Of a stretch of 64,000 nucleotides of DNA, positions 22,015 through 33,345 are shown in pieces. The position numbers and the translations under genes are program-made. Location: the NCBI RefSeq assembly GCF_020283565.1, contig NC_060064.1:19922337-19986336 (forward strand), in the 5' to 3' direction. How positions within the stretch are numbered: position 1 is the stretch's first letter; each line of letters begins with the position of its first letter. This stretch comes from Trifolium pratense. Its lineage: Eukaryota; Streptophyta; Magnoliopsida; Fabales; Fabaceae. The notes beneath the pieces were generated by a model. That model was not told the DNA's origin and did no database searches. It was given only the letters and a program-made list of their open reading frames with translations.

Positions 22015-23643
22015 TTACTCAACTAGAGAATAATCTATCTCGTATTGTAGATGTCTAAAACACCAGTCAAACAAGAAGGCACCTGTTTCATCAGGAGTTG
22101 GAAGCGTGATGCATTTTTTCAATTTTTTATCATCCCATGAATACACTCTACATATTGTAGATGAAAAGAGGGTGACATACACAGAGTTTCTCTCATATCC
22201 CCACTTGTTCGGGTTGCTCAATGCATAACAATTGTTCTTCAAACCATTTGAAGCATATAATAATGCAATGTTGCCCAAAGTTTCAACTTTGACATAATTC
22301 ATGGTCGAGAAGTCTATCTTGTACACATTCCTAATCATTTTATCTTCCATTAAATCAACCAGTAAAAGTTGTTCATCACAATTAACCAACTTGAGGTTTC
22401 TGCTAGTTACATCAGGAGTACTCTTCAGTTTTAGAAATTTAATATTTGCAGAATTCAAGCTAAGCACTCCTATGTTGGCCTTGTTAGTGACAACATATAT
22501 TATATTGTGCAAAACCACAAAGTGAACAACTTTCTCTTGATTTCCTATTTCTGAAGAATAAGTAACCCAACCACAGTTTCTAGATTGATAGACACGCAAA
22601 TTCATAGTACACATGCATAAAACCACCAAAACAAAATCCTCAGAGCATTTGCTAAGAGCAAGCAATGCATAGTTAAAAAAACCATTAAAGTAAAATTGAA
22701 AGTTGGAGGCATTGATTACCTTCTTTGTTCTTGTAAATGGATTGATTATCTTAAATGAATTATTGTCCGCCGCCTTGATAAAATATCCGCCAGAAGACTC
22801 AACATAGATAGAGTTGAATAAGCACTCCATCTTCTTCAAGGAATAAATTTTTTGGTCGGGAATGCTTATTAAGGAAGAGAATTCTCGATTACTATACACA
22901 TTTCGGAGAAGTAATGGTTCTTGGTATGCTATGAAATTTGTCCAGTAAATTTTATGAAAAGCCCTCCAATTCTTGCACACACCGGCAAACTGAAAGAGGT
23001 CGTGAAAATCTAGTGTTTTGCAAATAATATCAAGCATATCCCAAGGAAGTTCATGACTCTCTTCTACCTTCTTCTTCTTCACCTTTTTTCTTTTGACCCC
23101 TGCTACCAACAAAAAGGAAAAAACGAAAATTTGTAACATCAGTTTAGTTGTTGTTGAACAATGCAGAGCGTGACAACTTAAGGTCCGTTTGGATTTGGCT
23201 TAATTTTTAGTTTATGAAAATAAGCAATGCAAATAAATAAATTTTTATGTTAATTCATAAGTTTTAACTCACAGAAAATTATATCTCTAAGTTATTGTTA
23301 TTTTCTCATAAACTACACTGAAAAACTTATAATAATACATAAAAGCTTATTTATTTGCATAAGCTCAAAAAAAAAAAATCAATCCAAATAGGTCCTTAAT
23401 CCATGAATTAATTATGCAAAAACTGAATGAAAAATGATTGAGAAAGTACTAACCAGTGATCTTAAGTTTGATTTGATATTTGTTTTTCAATAAGGTGTTG
23501 AATCTGAAAATCAAATCTGTATTTCCACTACACAATACCTGCACTCTTGCTCTGAAACGTCTTCTATCAATTCTTCCCGCTTGGAAATTCTTTATGAGTT
23601 CTAAAAACTCACCATACGGATCATCGATCTGAGAGATCTTCAT
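22015..23643 (-). CDS. PAH-domain/F-box fusion protein B
   Basis: Duplicate of gene A: exons complement(23454..23643) and complement(22015..23099), same splice sites, 424 aa. The PAH exon gives exactly the same protein as in gene A. The second exon has a shorter Lys-rich linker, an F-box (ELPWDMLDIICKTLDF, GVCKNWRAFH) and the propeller-like region with many amino-acid changes, concentrated in the first half (the FEVISNAFASH-type segment reads FQFYFNGFFNY here). No stops or frameshifts. Flanks and intron are nearly identical to those of A, so the duplication is recent. Same caveat as for A: an in-intron start would give an F-box-only protein of 374 aa. Confidence 0.75.
23181..23395. mobile_element. 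Tourist-like MITE in intron of gene B
   Basis: Same element as at 9461, flanked by TTA (23178-23180, 23396-23398), with about 28 extra internal bases. Confidence 0.7.
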
Positions 23644-23894
23644 CTTTATTTATTCAGAAAATTATCATTCAGTTCAATGAGTATTAAAAAGCAAATAATG
23701 ATTCAGAAAAAAAAAAAAAAAAAAGCAAATAATGATTCAGAAAGCTACCGATGGAGCAAACTATTATATAATAATCATAACTTTCTTATTTTATTATCAA
23801 ATCAACTTGATTGTTTCAGGAAAAACAAAAAGATTTGATTTTTAATAAATTTAAACATGATTATTATTATATTATATGATTATTATATTATATT

Positions 23895-23990
23895 ATGAAT
23901 GTGAGCAAAATTTATAGAGCCGATGGCCCAATTCAACCCCAATTGGTGCGCAAAAGCAAATTCTACGACAAATTCTAGGACAGTTAGTTA
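23895..23990 (+). pseudogene. NB-ARC exon shard
   Basis: About 95 bp matching the region just after the P-loop block of the TIR-NB gene (GTGAGCAAAATTTATAGAG, then GCAAATTCTACG), starting directly where similarity to the gene A upstream flank ends. Contains a small insertion and is out of frame. It marks a duplication breakpoint. Confidence 0.8.
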
Positions 23991-24179
23991 TGATGATCTT
24001 ATGTGCTCTACCACTTGATTAGCTATGATAGGTTCTATTGTAACTAGTATAGTGTAGACTCACATTGTAATTCACTAAATTATGTAATAATTAAAATTGA
24101 TTCCCTCTATATTTATGTTTCTCAATAAGTATGTCTATGATTTTGGTGTTGTCTATTCCCTTCATATTTTAACAATTAT

Positions 24180-24412
24180 AGGGTGGAATCAAGGTAATGC
24201 GGACTTTTTGCGCGTCCACATCATTAAATGAGTCTGTGTGGTATTTATGTGTCATTTTCGTTTGTGCGGTCAATCAAAATTTTACAGTAGGGACCAATAT
24301 TTGAAGCGGAAAAAATGTGGGGAACTAAAAGTATAATTAAAAAAATGTTGGGACTTTTTTAAAAGTCCTCAAAAAATTAGGGACTAAAAACATATTTAAC
24401 CATAGAAAATAT
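24180..24412. repeat. end of an AACCATATTT-type legume DNA repeat
   Basis: TTAGGGACTAAAAACATATTTAACC-like right end with GGGACCAAT and GGGGAACTAAAAG units. A matching left end was not found, so this is a partial copy. Confidence 0.5.
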
Positions 24413-24414
24413 AC

Positions 24415-24945
24415 ATTAAGTTTAGTCTAGTGGCGAGGAGTTTGAGTAGTATGGTAGAGTTGCAGATTTGATCATCAACTACATTGTAAATCCAAACAAA
24501 AAAACAAATGAAAAATATTTTTAAAAAAGAATCTCTAAACTATCTACTTTCTACTTCTTAATATGATAAAATTGATTATTACTAAGTTACTAATTTGTCC
24601 CTTATTAGTTTTAATAATATTTCAAATTTTATATCTTTTTTTATAATTTTACTCTATAAAAAATATATGCATACAAATAGGTACAAAATAATATTTCAAA
24701 TTTTATATCCTAAATACAAAGATTATAAAAAATTAAAAAAAAAAAGATTAAGATGAACATGCAAACATAGAAACATAAACAATATTACTACCAAGATCAC
24801 AATAGTTTCTCCGTCAAAAAAAAAAAAGTTCACAATAGTTTCACTTATATTTAAATAAAAGCCGCTAGGTTTGTCTAGTGATGAGGAGTTTGGGTAGTAT
24901 GTTTTAGGTCCTGGATTCGATTCTCAGCTCATTACAAACCAAAAA
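24415..24945 (+). repeat. two short SINE-like repeats
   Basis: At about 24420-24500 and 24855-24945: GTCTAGTG(G/A)(C/T)GAGGAGTTTG followed by a B-box-like GGATTCGATTCTC (second copy) and an A-rich end. Between them AT-rich sequence without genes. Confidence 0.5.
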
Positions 24946-24961
24946 AAATAATAAAAAAAAA

Positions 24962-25303
24962 GCTTAACTATACATTCGGTCCCTTACGTTTATTTTAGGT
25001 TTCAATTTGATCCCTTACGTTTAAAAAGTATCAATTTGGTCCCTTACGTTTATTTTAGGTTTCAAGTTGGTCCTTTCCGTCAATTTTGTCACATGTGGCA
25101 GTCAATTTGCATACGTGGACTGACACGTGGCACTTGGACACGCTGACACGTGTACTATTCAAACGGTGTTAGTGACAAAACTAACGGAAAGGACTAACTT
25201 GAAACTTAAAATAAACGTAAGGGACCAAATTGATACTTTTTAAACGTAAAGGACCAAATTGAAACCTAAAATAAACGTAAGGGACCAAATGTGTAGTTAA
25301 ACC
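24962..25303. mobile_element. near-perfect hairpin MITE, ~130-bp arms
   Basis: Left arm starts GCTTAACTATACATTCGGTC; right arm, reversed, GGTTTAACTACACATTTGGT. Within each arm a TCCCTTACGTTTATTTTAGG unit occurs twice. Central ~100 bp has GACACGTGG-type G-box-like sequences. No coding capacity. Confidence 0.9.
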
Positions 25304-25779
25304 TAAAAAAAAATTTATAACAACTTTCAATTTAAATAATTTTTTACATTAACATAATAATATAACGACAGACTTATAATAAAAAAAAATCAATCAACCC
25401 GTGCTATTTTTTTTTAACGGAGTACGAATATATAAACGATCTCGCGGATGAGGAACATATCCAAAAGTTGATAATGGTTAAGAAAAGATCAAAAGCAGGG
25501 TTAAACAGAGGAACGATGGGTTGTTGGATTGGGATTGCTGACTATTGAAGACGCCACCACACTACGAATGACGATGAATGATATCTTGTGATCGTGTTTT
25601 GGCTAACCGTAACAAAATCAAAAATTGAAACAGTCAAATTTGTGGGGACAAAAACCAATTGTTTATGTAGAAACCAAATTCAATTCTTTCCAGAAAAATA
25701 GAAACCAAATTCCAAAGACTAAACATTCTTAATTGTATTTTTCCTATTGTCGACAAAATTACAAGGTCCACAAAATTCT
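25304..25779. other. intergenic, no gene seen
   Basis: AT-rich sequence up to the SINE at 25780. A target duplication copy of that SINE is at 25763-25779. Confidence 0.5.
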
Positions 25780-25940
25780 TTTTTTTTTTTTTCAACACCA
25801 GATTAATCTGGTTCGGGGTCCGTTCTGGTATCAAGTGGTTCTAGCCCCTCCCGATCGCAGTTGCGGAGATCGAATCGTGGTCCTCCCTACCAACTACCAA
25901 GTTCAGCGTCAATCACCACCGAAACAACTAATATTGGTAG
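25780..25940 (-). mobile_element. SINE family A copy, minus strand
   Basis: T-run at the left (A-tail on the minus strand), then the family A body in reverse. Flanked by AAGGTCCACAAAATTCT (25763-25779) and AAGGTCAACAAAATTCT (25941-25957), a 17-bp target duplication with one mismatch. Confidence 0.85.
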
Positions 25941-27370
25941 AAGGTCAACAAAATTCTAGCATCATCATAAAATAGAAAGTCGACAAAATTAGCTTGTATT
26001 TTTAAATACATATTTGAATGCTTACATATGATGCCAACATGCAATAAGACAAATCTTTGAAATTTCAAGGAATTCAAGGAATAAAAAAAAGTGAAAGATG
26101 TAGGAAATTTTTGAACTGAATCATATCCTTTATTGTGCTCTAATATTTGGAAGATGTGTTCTTCCTATTTTCTATGATGTTGATCCATCTGAGGTGAGAC
26201 ACCAAAACAGAAGTTGTGATAAAGCCTTTCAAAAACATGAAGAAAGGCTCAAGCATGACTTAGGGGTGGTGAGGACATGGCGAACAACTCTAACACGAGT
26301 GGCCAATATCTCCGGCTGGGATTTACGCCACAAGTAATTTTCTTTCCTCTCAAGCAATCAATGCAATTTCAGAAAATAGAAGTCATTAAATATAACCACA
26401 TGCGTACTATTTTTTATTATAATGGTCATGATTTTGTTCATTGATTAACTTTTTTAAACTTTCAGGCTTCAATATGCGGAGATTGAAAAGATTGCTCAAC
26501 AGATAATGAATTTGTTGGGTCACAAGTTTTCGTGCCTTCCAAGATATTTAGTGGGGATGACTTCTCCTTTAGAAGAATTGGAAGAACATGTATTTTTGGA
26601 TTTGGCTAATGATGTTGGGGTTTTAGGAATTTGCGGGATGAGAGGAATAGGGAAATCAACTCTTGCTGCTGTTTTATATGACAGAATCTTTCATGAATTT
26701 GAAGCATGTTGTGTTATCGATGATGTGAGCAAAATTTAGAGTCAATGGCCCAATTGGTGCACAAAAGCAAATTCTACGTCAAACACTAACGGAAGAACAC
26801 CTTTGGGTAAGCAAGCAATCCTTATGAAGCACCTATTTTGATACGAAGCAAGATGCTTCATTTAAAGGCCCTTGTAATTCTTGATAATGTTGATCGGATT
26901 GAACAACTGGAGAAATTAGCCGTAAATCGTGAATGTTTTGCTGCAGGGAGTAGAATCATTATAATTTCTAGATATGAGCACATCTTAAAAGAGTATGGAG
27001 TGGATGCAGTTTACAAAGTTCCACTCTTGAATCAAACTAATTCTCTTCAATTATTATTCTATCAAAAAGTTTTCAAATGTGCTGATATTACTAGTTATTA
27101 TGAACAATTGGCGTGTGACATGCTACATTATGCAAATGGCAGACCTCTAGCTATTAAAATATTGGGTTCATTTTTGTTTACCCTACATATCTCTCAATGG
27201 ATAAATGTATTGATTAGATTGAGAGAAAGTCCAAACAAAGATATTATAGATGTGCTACAGTCAAAGTACCGATACCCACTAGAACATCCTATGTATCAGT
27301 ATCAGTACAATGAATGGCGACAGCGCGGTCAAACCAGTTGTGCCGTGAAGGATCAGCCTGGTGGTGATGA

Positions 27371-28695
27371 ACTGATGATCATTGATGATATTTTTCGCAA
27401 GTGAATGAAATACCACGTAGTAATAAAATATCGATCCACAGGGATTGTGTGATCAAACTAGTCTAATAGTGTTTATAAACATCATGCAAGAATAACACAT
27501 AAATTGGGGGTATGTTGAGTGATGAATTGTTAGAAAAACGTGCTTTGTGATAAGTGGAAAAGCGAGGTAGAATCATCGGAATCACCTAGTCTATAGCTAA
27601 ATCACATGCAATCTACCGTATCATCCGAATTTACTCAAGTGTTCACAACTGGATCAACAAATTAGTGAATCGCAATCTCTTGTCAAAATCCACTCTATTC
27701 GTTGTCGATACTCCTCCGATCTCTCGGGTGGAAGCTACCTACAACGAATGATATGAAAGTGCGTCGATCGTTCGCTACACTCTATGTTTCAATCTCTCGA
27801 CCGGAAACACTCGAGTGCTCAATGCAATTCAGTTCAGAAATTAAACCAATATTCTCATACATGACTTAACTCAAAATCATTATAACACTAATGAAGGATT
27901 ATAAAGCATTAAGGGAAGAATTGCATTAAGTAAACACTATGAAACAGAACAGATTACATTAGATCCATCTACATCCTAGACTATCCTAGATCCTACCTCC
28001 AAAAGGAGTTTAGCTCCTCATGTTGCTTCGATCGCGTCCTAGCTTCAACTTCATGGCTTGAGAATCCATGCTATTGAGGAGCTTGAAGCTATCCTATGAA
28101 GGTCTGGATCCAACTGTGAAAGCTTCCAAACCAGAAAGTAGATGAAATGTAGCAGATTTTCCAACCCCCGAAACAGAAAATGCATAATCCTTATATAATA
28201 ATCGCAACCACGCCGCACGCCAGTTCTATCACGCCGCGCGTGTAACGGTATCACGCGGCGCGTGATCAAATCTGAGGTCTCTGATCTTCAACTCTGCAAT
28301 CTTCACGCCGCGCGTGATAGCTCCACGCCCCCGGCGTAGTTGTCCTTCCTTCCTTCACGCCGTGCGTGGTCAGTGCTACGCCGCGCGTGATCAAGTTAGA
28401 GAGCAATCCAATTCTGATCAAAGCTTCACGCCGCGCGTGGTAGGCATCACGCCGCGCGTGATCATGGTGAAAAACTTTGCACCCTGTGATCTCCATCACG
28501 CAGCGCGTGATGGGCTACGCCCCCAGCATAGTGAAAATCAGCAATTTCCTGCAATTTTCCTGTTTTCTTGCAACACAAGTAATCATGCTTATGAATAGAT
28601 TTCTCTTACATTTATTGCTTAAAACCTACTAAAATGCATCTAATGTTGCTAAAATAGGCATGGATTAGAGAGTGTGACGATCCATCATCAATCAT
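27371..28695. mobile_element. ~1.3-kb insertion in TIR-NB copy 3
   Basis: The host gene reads through at both sides when compared with the intact copy. The insert starts near TGATGATCATTGATGATA and ends near ATCCATCATCAATCATCA, giving short imperfect inverted ends. Early part has CGATCCACAGGGATTGTG, a wording common in plant non-autonomous elements. No transposase or RT frame. Superfamily unknown. Confidence 0.75.
28209..28528. repeat. array of palindromic CACGCCGCGCGTG sites
   Basis: Exact copies at 28230, 28304, 28427 and 28448; one-mismatch copies at 28252, 28356, 28377 and 28497; degenerate relatives at 28209, 28324 and 28516. Neighbouring sites are mostly 19-22 bp apart within doublets, and doublets start 49-71 bp apart. 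The arms CACGC/GCGTG are complementary. It is a GC-rich patch in AT-rich DNA inside the insertion. Protein-binding sites (for a transposase or a CGCG-box factor) are a possible reading. Confidence 0.9.
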
Positions 28696-28836
28696 CATAA
28701 TATGGAGCAAAAGCACATACAGGGTTATCATGTGCAATCTTCACTATTGTCCAATTTATACCCGTTTGGACCTGGGTTTAACTACCGTTCGCTTATGTTC
28801 AATGATGAGAGCGGTAATTCGTGTTCCATCATGTGA

Positions 28837-29835
28837 TTTGTTTATTTTATTCTAGATGCTGGATTTTCATTTTGAGTGTACATTTACAAATATTGAAGTA
28901 TTATATACAAATGGGGGCTTAAATTTGTATTATTACTATCTTCAGTCTTCATGTAGAGAAATTTTATTATATGGTAGAATTTTGATCTATATGATAAAGA
29001 AAAAGCACTGACATTAAATAAATAGTATATAGCATATTTGCATTGATCATATGCGAGGGATTTCTTCTACTTCTCTGATTGAGAAGCCATTCATGATCCT
29101 AGACTTAGTCAAACTCCATGAGTCATGACTGAGATGCTTAAGGCCTAATTCTTGATAGAACAGTCAAGATAAAAGAACTGATTTTTCTCTTGTGGAAAGT
29201 CAAGTTGGTTCTTGTACCATAAAATGACTATCTTTACATTAAGTAAATAGGGTCTTAGATCAATGAGGAAACAAGCTGCTTCATAGTTGATGCATAATTA
29301 CTGATTTACTTCATCAACAAGGCATGTCAGTCTGTTGATTATGGAGCATTGAACCGAGAATAGCTACAGAAATGACCCCCTTTCTTCTTTTCTTTTTTTG
29401 AACAGCACATTAAGTTGGTGAAAATAGTACATATTCAGTCTACTAACAGAGACTAACAAAGCAACAAACCAGGGGAATACAAACAAAGAGCTACACCAAT
29501 GCTCACACTAAAAAACCAGCTACAAACACAGCAAACTACAGGTCACTACTACTTCCATTCAAAACCAACGCAAATGATGGGATCCACTAACACATTCACC
29601 CCAACAAAAGATAAAGCACAACTAAAACAAAGCTAAACACGTACTTCACTGTTATCAGTGTATATGGCAGATTGGCAATTATAGTTGCAGACAACAATTT
29701 AGAACTAAAAAGTAGTTTTAGGCCTACCACATGATTGCACTGAATCAAATTCTCTGAGATATGTTTGAAAACCATTCTTTTTATCTTTATATCTCAGGAA
29801 AAAAAATTCTCTCTCAAAACACACTTCAAAAGCAA
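28837..29835. other. intergenic, no gene seen
   Basis: 3' flank of the TIR-NB pseudogene, then AT-rich sequence up to the UGT relic. Confidence 0.5.
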
Positions 29836-30680
29836 ATGGAGTCTCAAAAACTTGATGTAATTTTTGTTCCATTTCCATCTCCTGGCCATATGATTCCTAT
29901 GATAGACACAGCAAGAATATTTGCCAAAAACTTGATGTACTTGCTACCATTATCACTACACAAGCAAATGCCTTGTTATTCAAGAAATCCATAGACAGCG
30001 ACATCATTTCCAGATATTCCATCAAAATTGGTTACTTAATTTCCCATTACAGATGCTATGAATTTTGAGCTGGTTTATTAGTATATCTCTGCTTATTTTC
30101 AATTGATTGATCATTGATATAGACTTGGCTTCCAATTAAAATACATCTCAAAAGGCGAATGATAAATGAAAACGTGAAGTTAGTAGCTATGAAGCATGGA
30201 CACGACACAGACACGTCAACATTGAAAATATTTTCAAAGATGGAAAATCCTCAGAAATTATTGGTAAAATAATTCAAGGAATATTCATGCTTCAAGATCA
30301 AATAGAGATCCTACTTCAAGAACTTAAACCAGATTGTATAGTCTCAGATATGGCTTATCCTCGGACAGTTGAATCAGCTGCAAAACTAAACATTCCAAGG
30401 ATTTATTTTTACAGTTCAAGCTACTTCTCCAATTGTGCAAGCTATTTTGTTAGAAAGTATAGATCTCATGATGATTTAGTTTCTGACACAAAGAAGTTTA
30501 CTATACCTTGTATGGCTCACATCATTGAGATGACACCTTTGCAGCTAGCTGATTGGATTAGGAACAAGAGTTCAGTCACATGCATTTTTCATGCAATGTT
30601 TGAATCAGAGAAAAAAGCTATGGAACACTGTATAATAGTTTTCATGAACTTGAAAGGAATTATGATACCCCTGTTCTGAT
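29836..30680 (+). pseudogene. UGT73-type UDP-glycosyltransferase, N-terminal half, broken
   Basis: MESQKLDVIFVPFPSPGHMI...DTARIFAK is the N-terminal acceptor-binding region of plant family-1 glycosyltransferases, close in style to UGT73 enzymes that glycosylate triterpenoids and flavonoids. After FAKN the frame shifts (ATIITTQANALLFKKSID continues in another frame), about 100 bases of unrelated sequence with a MITE end (~30185-30224) follow, and the frame resumes at ~30287 with LLQELKPDCIVSDMAYP...ESAAKLNIPRIYFYSSSYF. A last shift near 30615 precedes YGTLYNSFHELE. The C-terminal half with the PSPG donor-binding box is missing: the foldback element starts at ~30678. Confidence 0.88.
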
Positions 30681-31545
30681 CATAACCTCACTCAATTTCT
30701 TCTAAGTTTTCTAATTCTGCATTTTATTTCTCTTTTAAGATCTTTACTCTTCTCTTCTAGTTTTTTAGATCTCGAATTCGTATTTCATATATCAGATCTT
30801 TAGGTTATCTGCTAGTTCTTGATTATTTTGTTGTTTTTAGGTTATTATGAACTTGAATTCACTTTGCATCTTGAGATTATTATTTTCTCTGTGAATTATT
30901 CAATATTTTCTTGTTTATATGTGTTTTAGATGTTGTTTTCCTTCAAGTTCTTTATTATGTTGTTGTTCTTGCATTGATATATACATATATTAAAACCGAA
31001 ATCAGGATCTAAATTTCTGGAATATTTTGCTATTTCTTGTTGTTTTGTTTTCTAGTTTGTTAGATCTCGAATTCATATTTCATTTTCAGATCTTTAGGTT
31101 ATCTGCTAGTTCTTGATTATTACAAGCAGATAACCTAAAGATCTGAAAATGAAATATGAATTCGAGATCTAGCAAACTAGAAAACAACAAGAAATAGCAA
31201 AATATTCCAGAAATTTAGATTCGGTTTTAATATATGTATATATCAATGCAAGAACAACAACATAATGAAGAACTTGAAGGAAAACAACATCTAAAACACA
31301 TATAAACAAGAAAATATTGAATAATTCACAGAGAAAATAATAATCAAGATGCAAAGTGAATTCAAGTTCATAATAACCTAAAAACAACAAAATAATCAAC
31401 AACTAGCAGATAACCTAAAGATCTGAGATATGAAATAGGAATTCGATATCTAAAAAACTAGAAGAGAAGAGTAAAGATCTTAAAAGAGAAATAAAATGCA
31501 AAATTAGAAAACATATATAGAAGAAATTGAGTGAGGATGAAGATC
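30678..31545. repeat. second long inverted repeat, ~0.42-kb arms, 19-bp spacer
   Basis: Left arm about 30678-31106, spacer 31107-31125, right arm about 31126-31545. The sequence is the leader/intron part of the 11972-12540 segment, not the SANT part. Continues to 31735 with the same promoter-like end (TATATATATA at ~31671). Confidence 0.88.
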
Positions 31546-31735
31546 AGTGAAGTTACTTGAGTTGAACACCGAAGAAAATCAACGCTACCGATCAGATTGT
31601 TTTGGGAGATAAAGTGATACCAGCGTGAGAGTTAAGCAAGAAAAGTGATAATGTGAAAGAGTTCTTCCATATATATATAGCCCTCTTTATTTATTTCTAT
31701 TTTCAAGTTTTGATTAAGATTCAATTATACCAAAA

Positions 31736-32189
31736 CGCTAACCAGCATTATAATAACTTAAAATTATTATGTGATGTGAATGTGGATACTATATACTATA
31801 CTAGTATCCACACGGGTAAAAACACGTTTGTAGATTTATTGACTTATAAATAATATACTTTACTTCAAATTGAAAAATTAAAATTTTAATTGTTAATAGA
31901 AGATAATTAACGACAACTACATAAATATTTATAATCATATAAAATTTAATAATTAAAATAACACTCTGGATAAAAAAAAAAACTAACCGTAAAATTTATG
32001 TATAGTGTCATAGATCTTCTTAAGGAAGATTCCTATTGTTAGTATTTTTTCTTATCAAATTAAAAATATATCATAATTGTTGTTTATATTATTCTCCACT
32101 AAAAGAATCGTAAAGTTGATCGAAAATATATGGAAGAGACTTTGAAGTTTCGTAAAAAGGCTTTGAGGTGAATTTGAATTACAAAAAAA
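31736..32189. other. AT-rich intergenic, no gene seen
   Basis: Nothing supported. Confidence 0.5.
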
Positions 32190-32596
32190 AAAGTTTGTGT
32201 AACAATATATGAGCAGAAATATAGACTACAATATAAATAACAAAAAACAACCGATTCCCGTATTAATATTTAAGCAGAAATATACAGGTTCCCGTTGAAA
32301 GTTATAAAATAAATAGGTCTTCGTATTAATATATGACTAAAAATATAGAATTTATAAAAATTATAAAATAAAAATTACCGTAAAAAATTATAAATAAGTA
32401 GGTCTTCATATTAATATGAGTAAAAATATAGATCTAAGTAGAAATTATAATGTGTAAAAAAAAACGTAGAAATTATAAAATAAAAAAGTCATTTATATTA
32501 ATGCAAACGAAGAAATATACGTTCCCGTAGAAATTACATAAAAAATAGGCTCCCGTATTGATGTATGAATTGAAAATATGAAATATATGTTCCCTA
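32190..32596. repeat. degenerate ~70-90-bp tandem repeat
   Basis: Repeated GTTCCCGT(T/A)GAAA, TTATAAAATAAA and CGTATTAATATATGA blocks with changing spacing. Confidence 0.6.
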
Positions 32597-32748
32597 TAAA
32601 ATGTAAAAAAGGTGACTTACTAACTCATAAAATCATAATATCTGCAAATAAAATGTAAAAAAGGTGACTAACTAACTCATAAAATCATAATATCTGCAAA
32701 TAAAATGTAAAAAAGGTGACTAACTAACTCATAAAATCATATTGATAG
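32597..32748. repeat. 52-bp tandem repeat, about 2.9 copies
   Basis: Unit begins ATGTAAAAAAGGTGACT; starts at 32601, 32653 and 32705, spacing exactly 52. Copies nearly identical, so recent. Confidence 0.92.
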
Positions 32749-33062
32749 AAATATATGATTAAAATGTATTGTCATACTATAAAAAATATACCAAAAATAA
32801 AAAAAAAATAAGATTTTGGAATTGAACATGTGAAAAAATATATGACCATAAGAAAATTGTTTCAACGATGAAGAAAAAACCAAAAAGATTTTTAGAAGAA
32901 TTTCAAAATGTATTTCCCAATTCCTAATTATTCCTGATAATGTATAAAAATGTGATACTCAAGAGCAATATTTATAGCAAAAAAAAAAGCAATTAATCAT
33001 ATCAATTATTCCCTTAATTCGAGGAAGTAATTGAAACAAAAAAAAAATCATATATTTCTTAG

Positions 33063-33345
33063 AGGTGTATTTGATTGAGATTTCAAAGGATTTTAAAAGA
33101 TTTTTTTATGACAAAAAAATCTTGAGGTATTAAATCAAGATTTCTACAAAAATTAAATAAATCTTGTGGTATTCAATTAAGAAAAACAAGATTTTTTTTT
33201 CGGAGCAACAAAATCTGTTGGTATTCATTTGAGATTTGTTATTATTTTCAAAATGTCTATTGGTATTCAAAAGTCTACCGATTTTGATGGATTTTGAGAG
33301 ACTTTTTAGTTGAAAATACACTTGATAGACTTTTTCAACAATCTC
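33063..33345. mobile_element. MITE-like element, TTTGATTGAGATTT ends
   Basis: Several GGTATT(A/C)AATCAAGATT-type units and loosely inverted ends. Boundaries uncertain. Confidence 0.4.

Larger units (their letters stand above)
26108..28836 (+). pseudogene. TIR-NB copy 3, 5'-truncated, frameshifted and interrupted
   Basis: Starts in mid-TIR domain, after the catalytic Glu region (GRCVLPIFYDVDPSEVRHQ to GWDLRHK at ~26334), so the first half of exon 1 is gone. A GT-AG intron equivalent (to ~26465) is followed by the NB-ARC exon: P-loop GMRGIGKST is intact, a 1-2-nt loss at ~26738 (TAG in SKI) and an insertion near 26810 shift the frame, then LVILDNVD, GSRIIIISR and a GRPLA variant of GLPLA. At ~27371 a 1.3-kb element interrupts the tail. 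After it, 28700-28836 encodes the rest of the tail and again ends CSIM. Not functional, but the tail has stayed recognisable. Confidence 0.9.

Noticed and set aside
26506..27404. functional NB-ARC genes on the plus strand
   Set aside because: The two open frames are parts of a single exon broken by frameshifts, and the TIR start is missing.
28209..28528. CRISPR array
   Set aside because: Short palindromes with spacing of about 20 and 50 bp in a plant transposon-like insertion, no cas genes, and repeats too short and variable.
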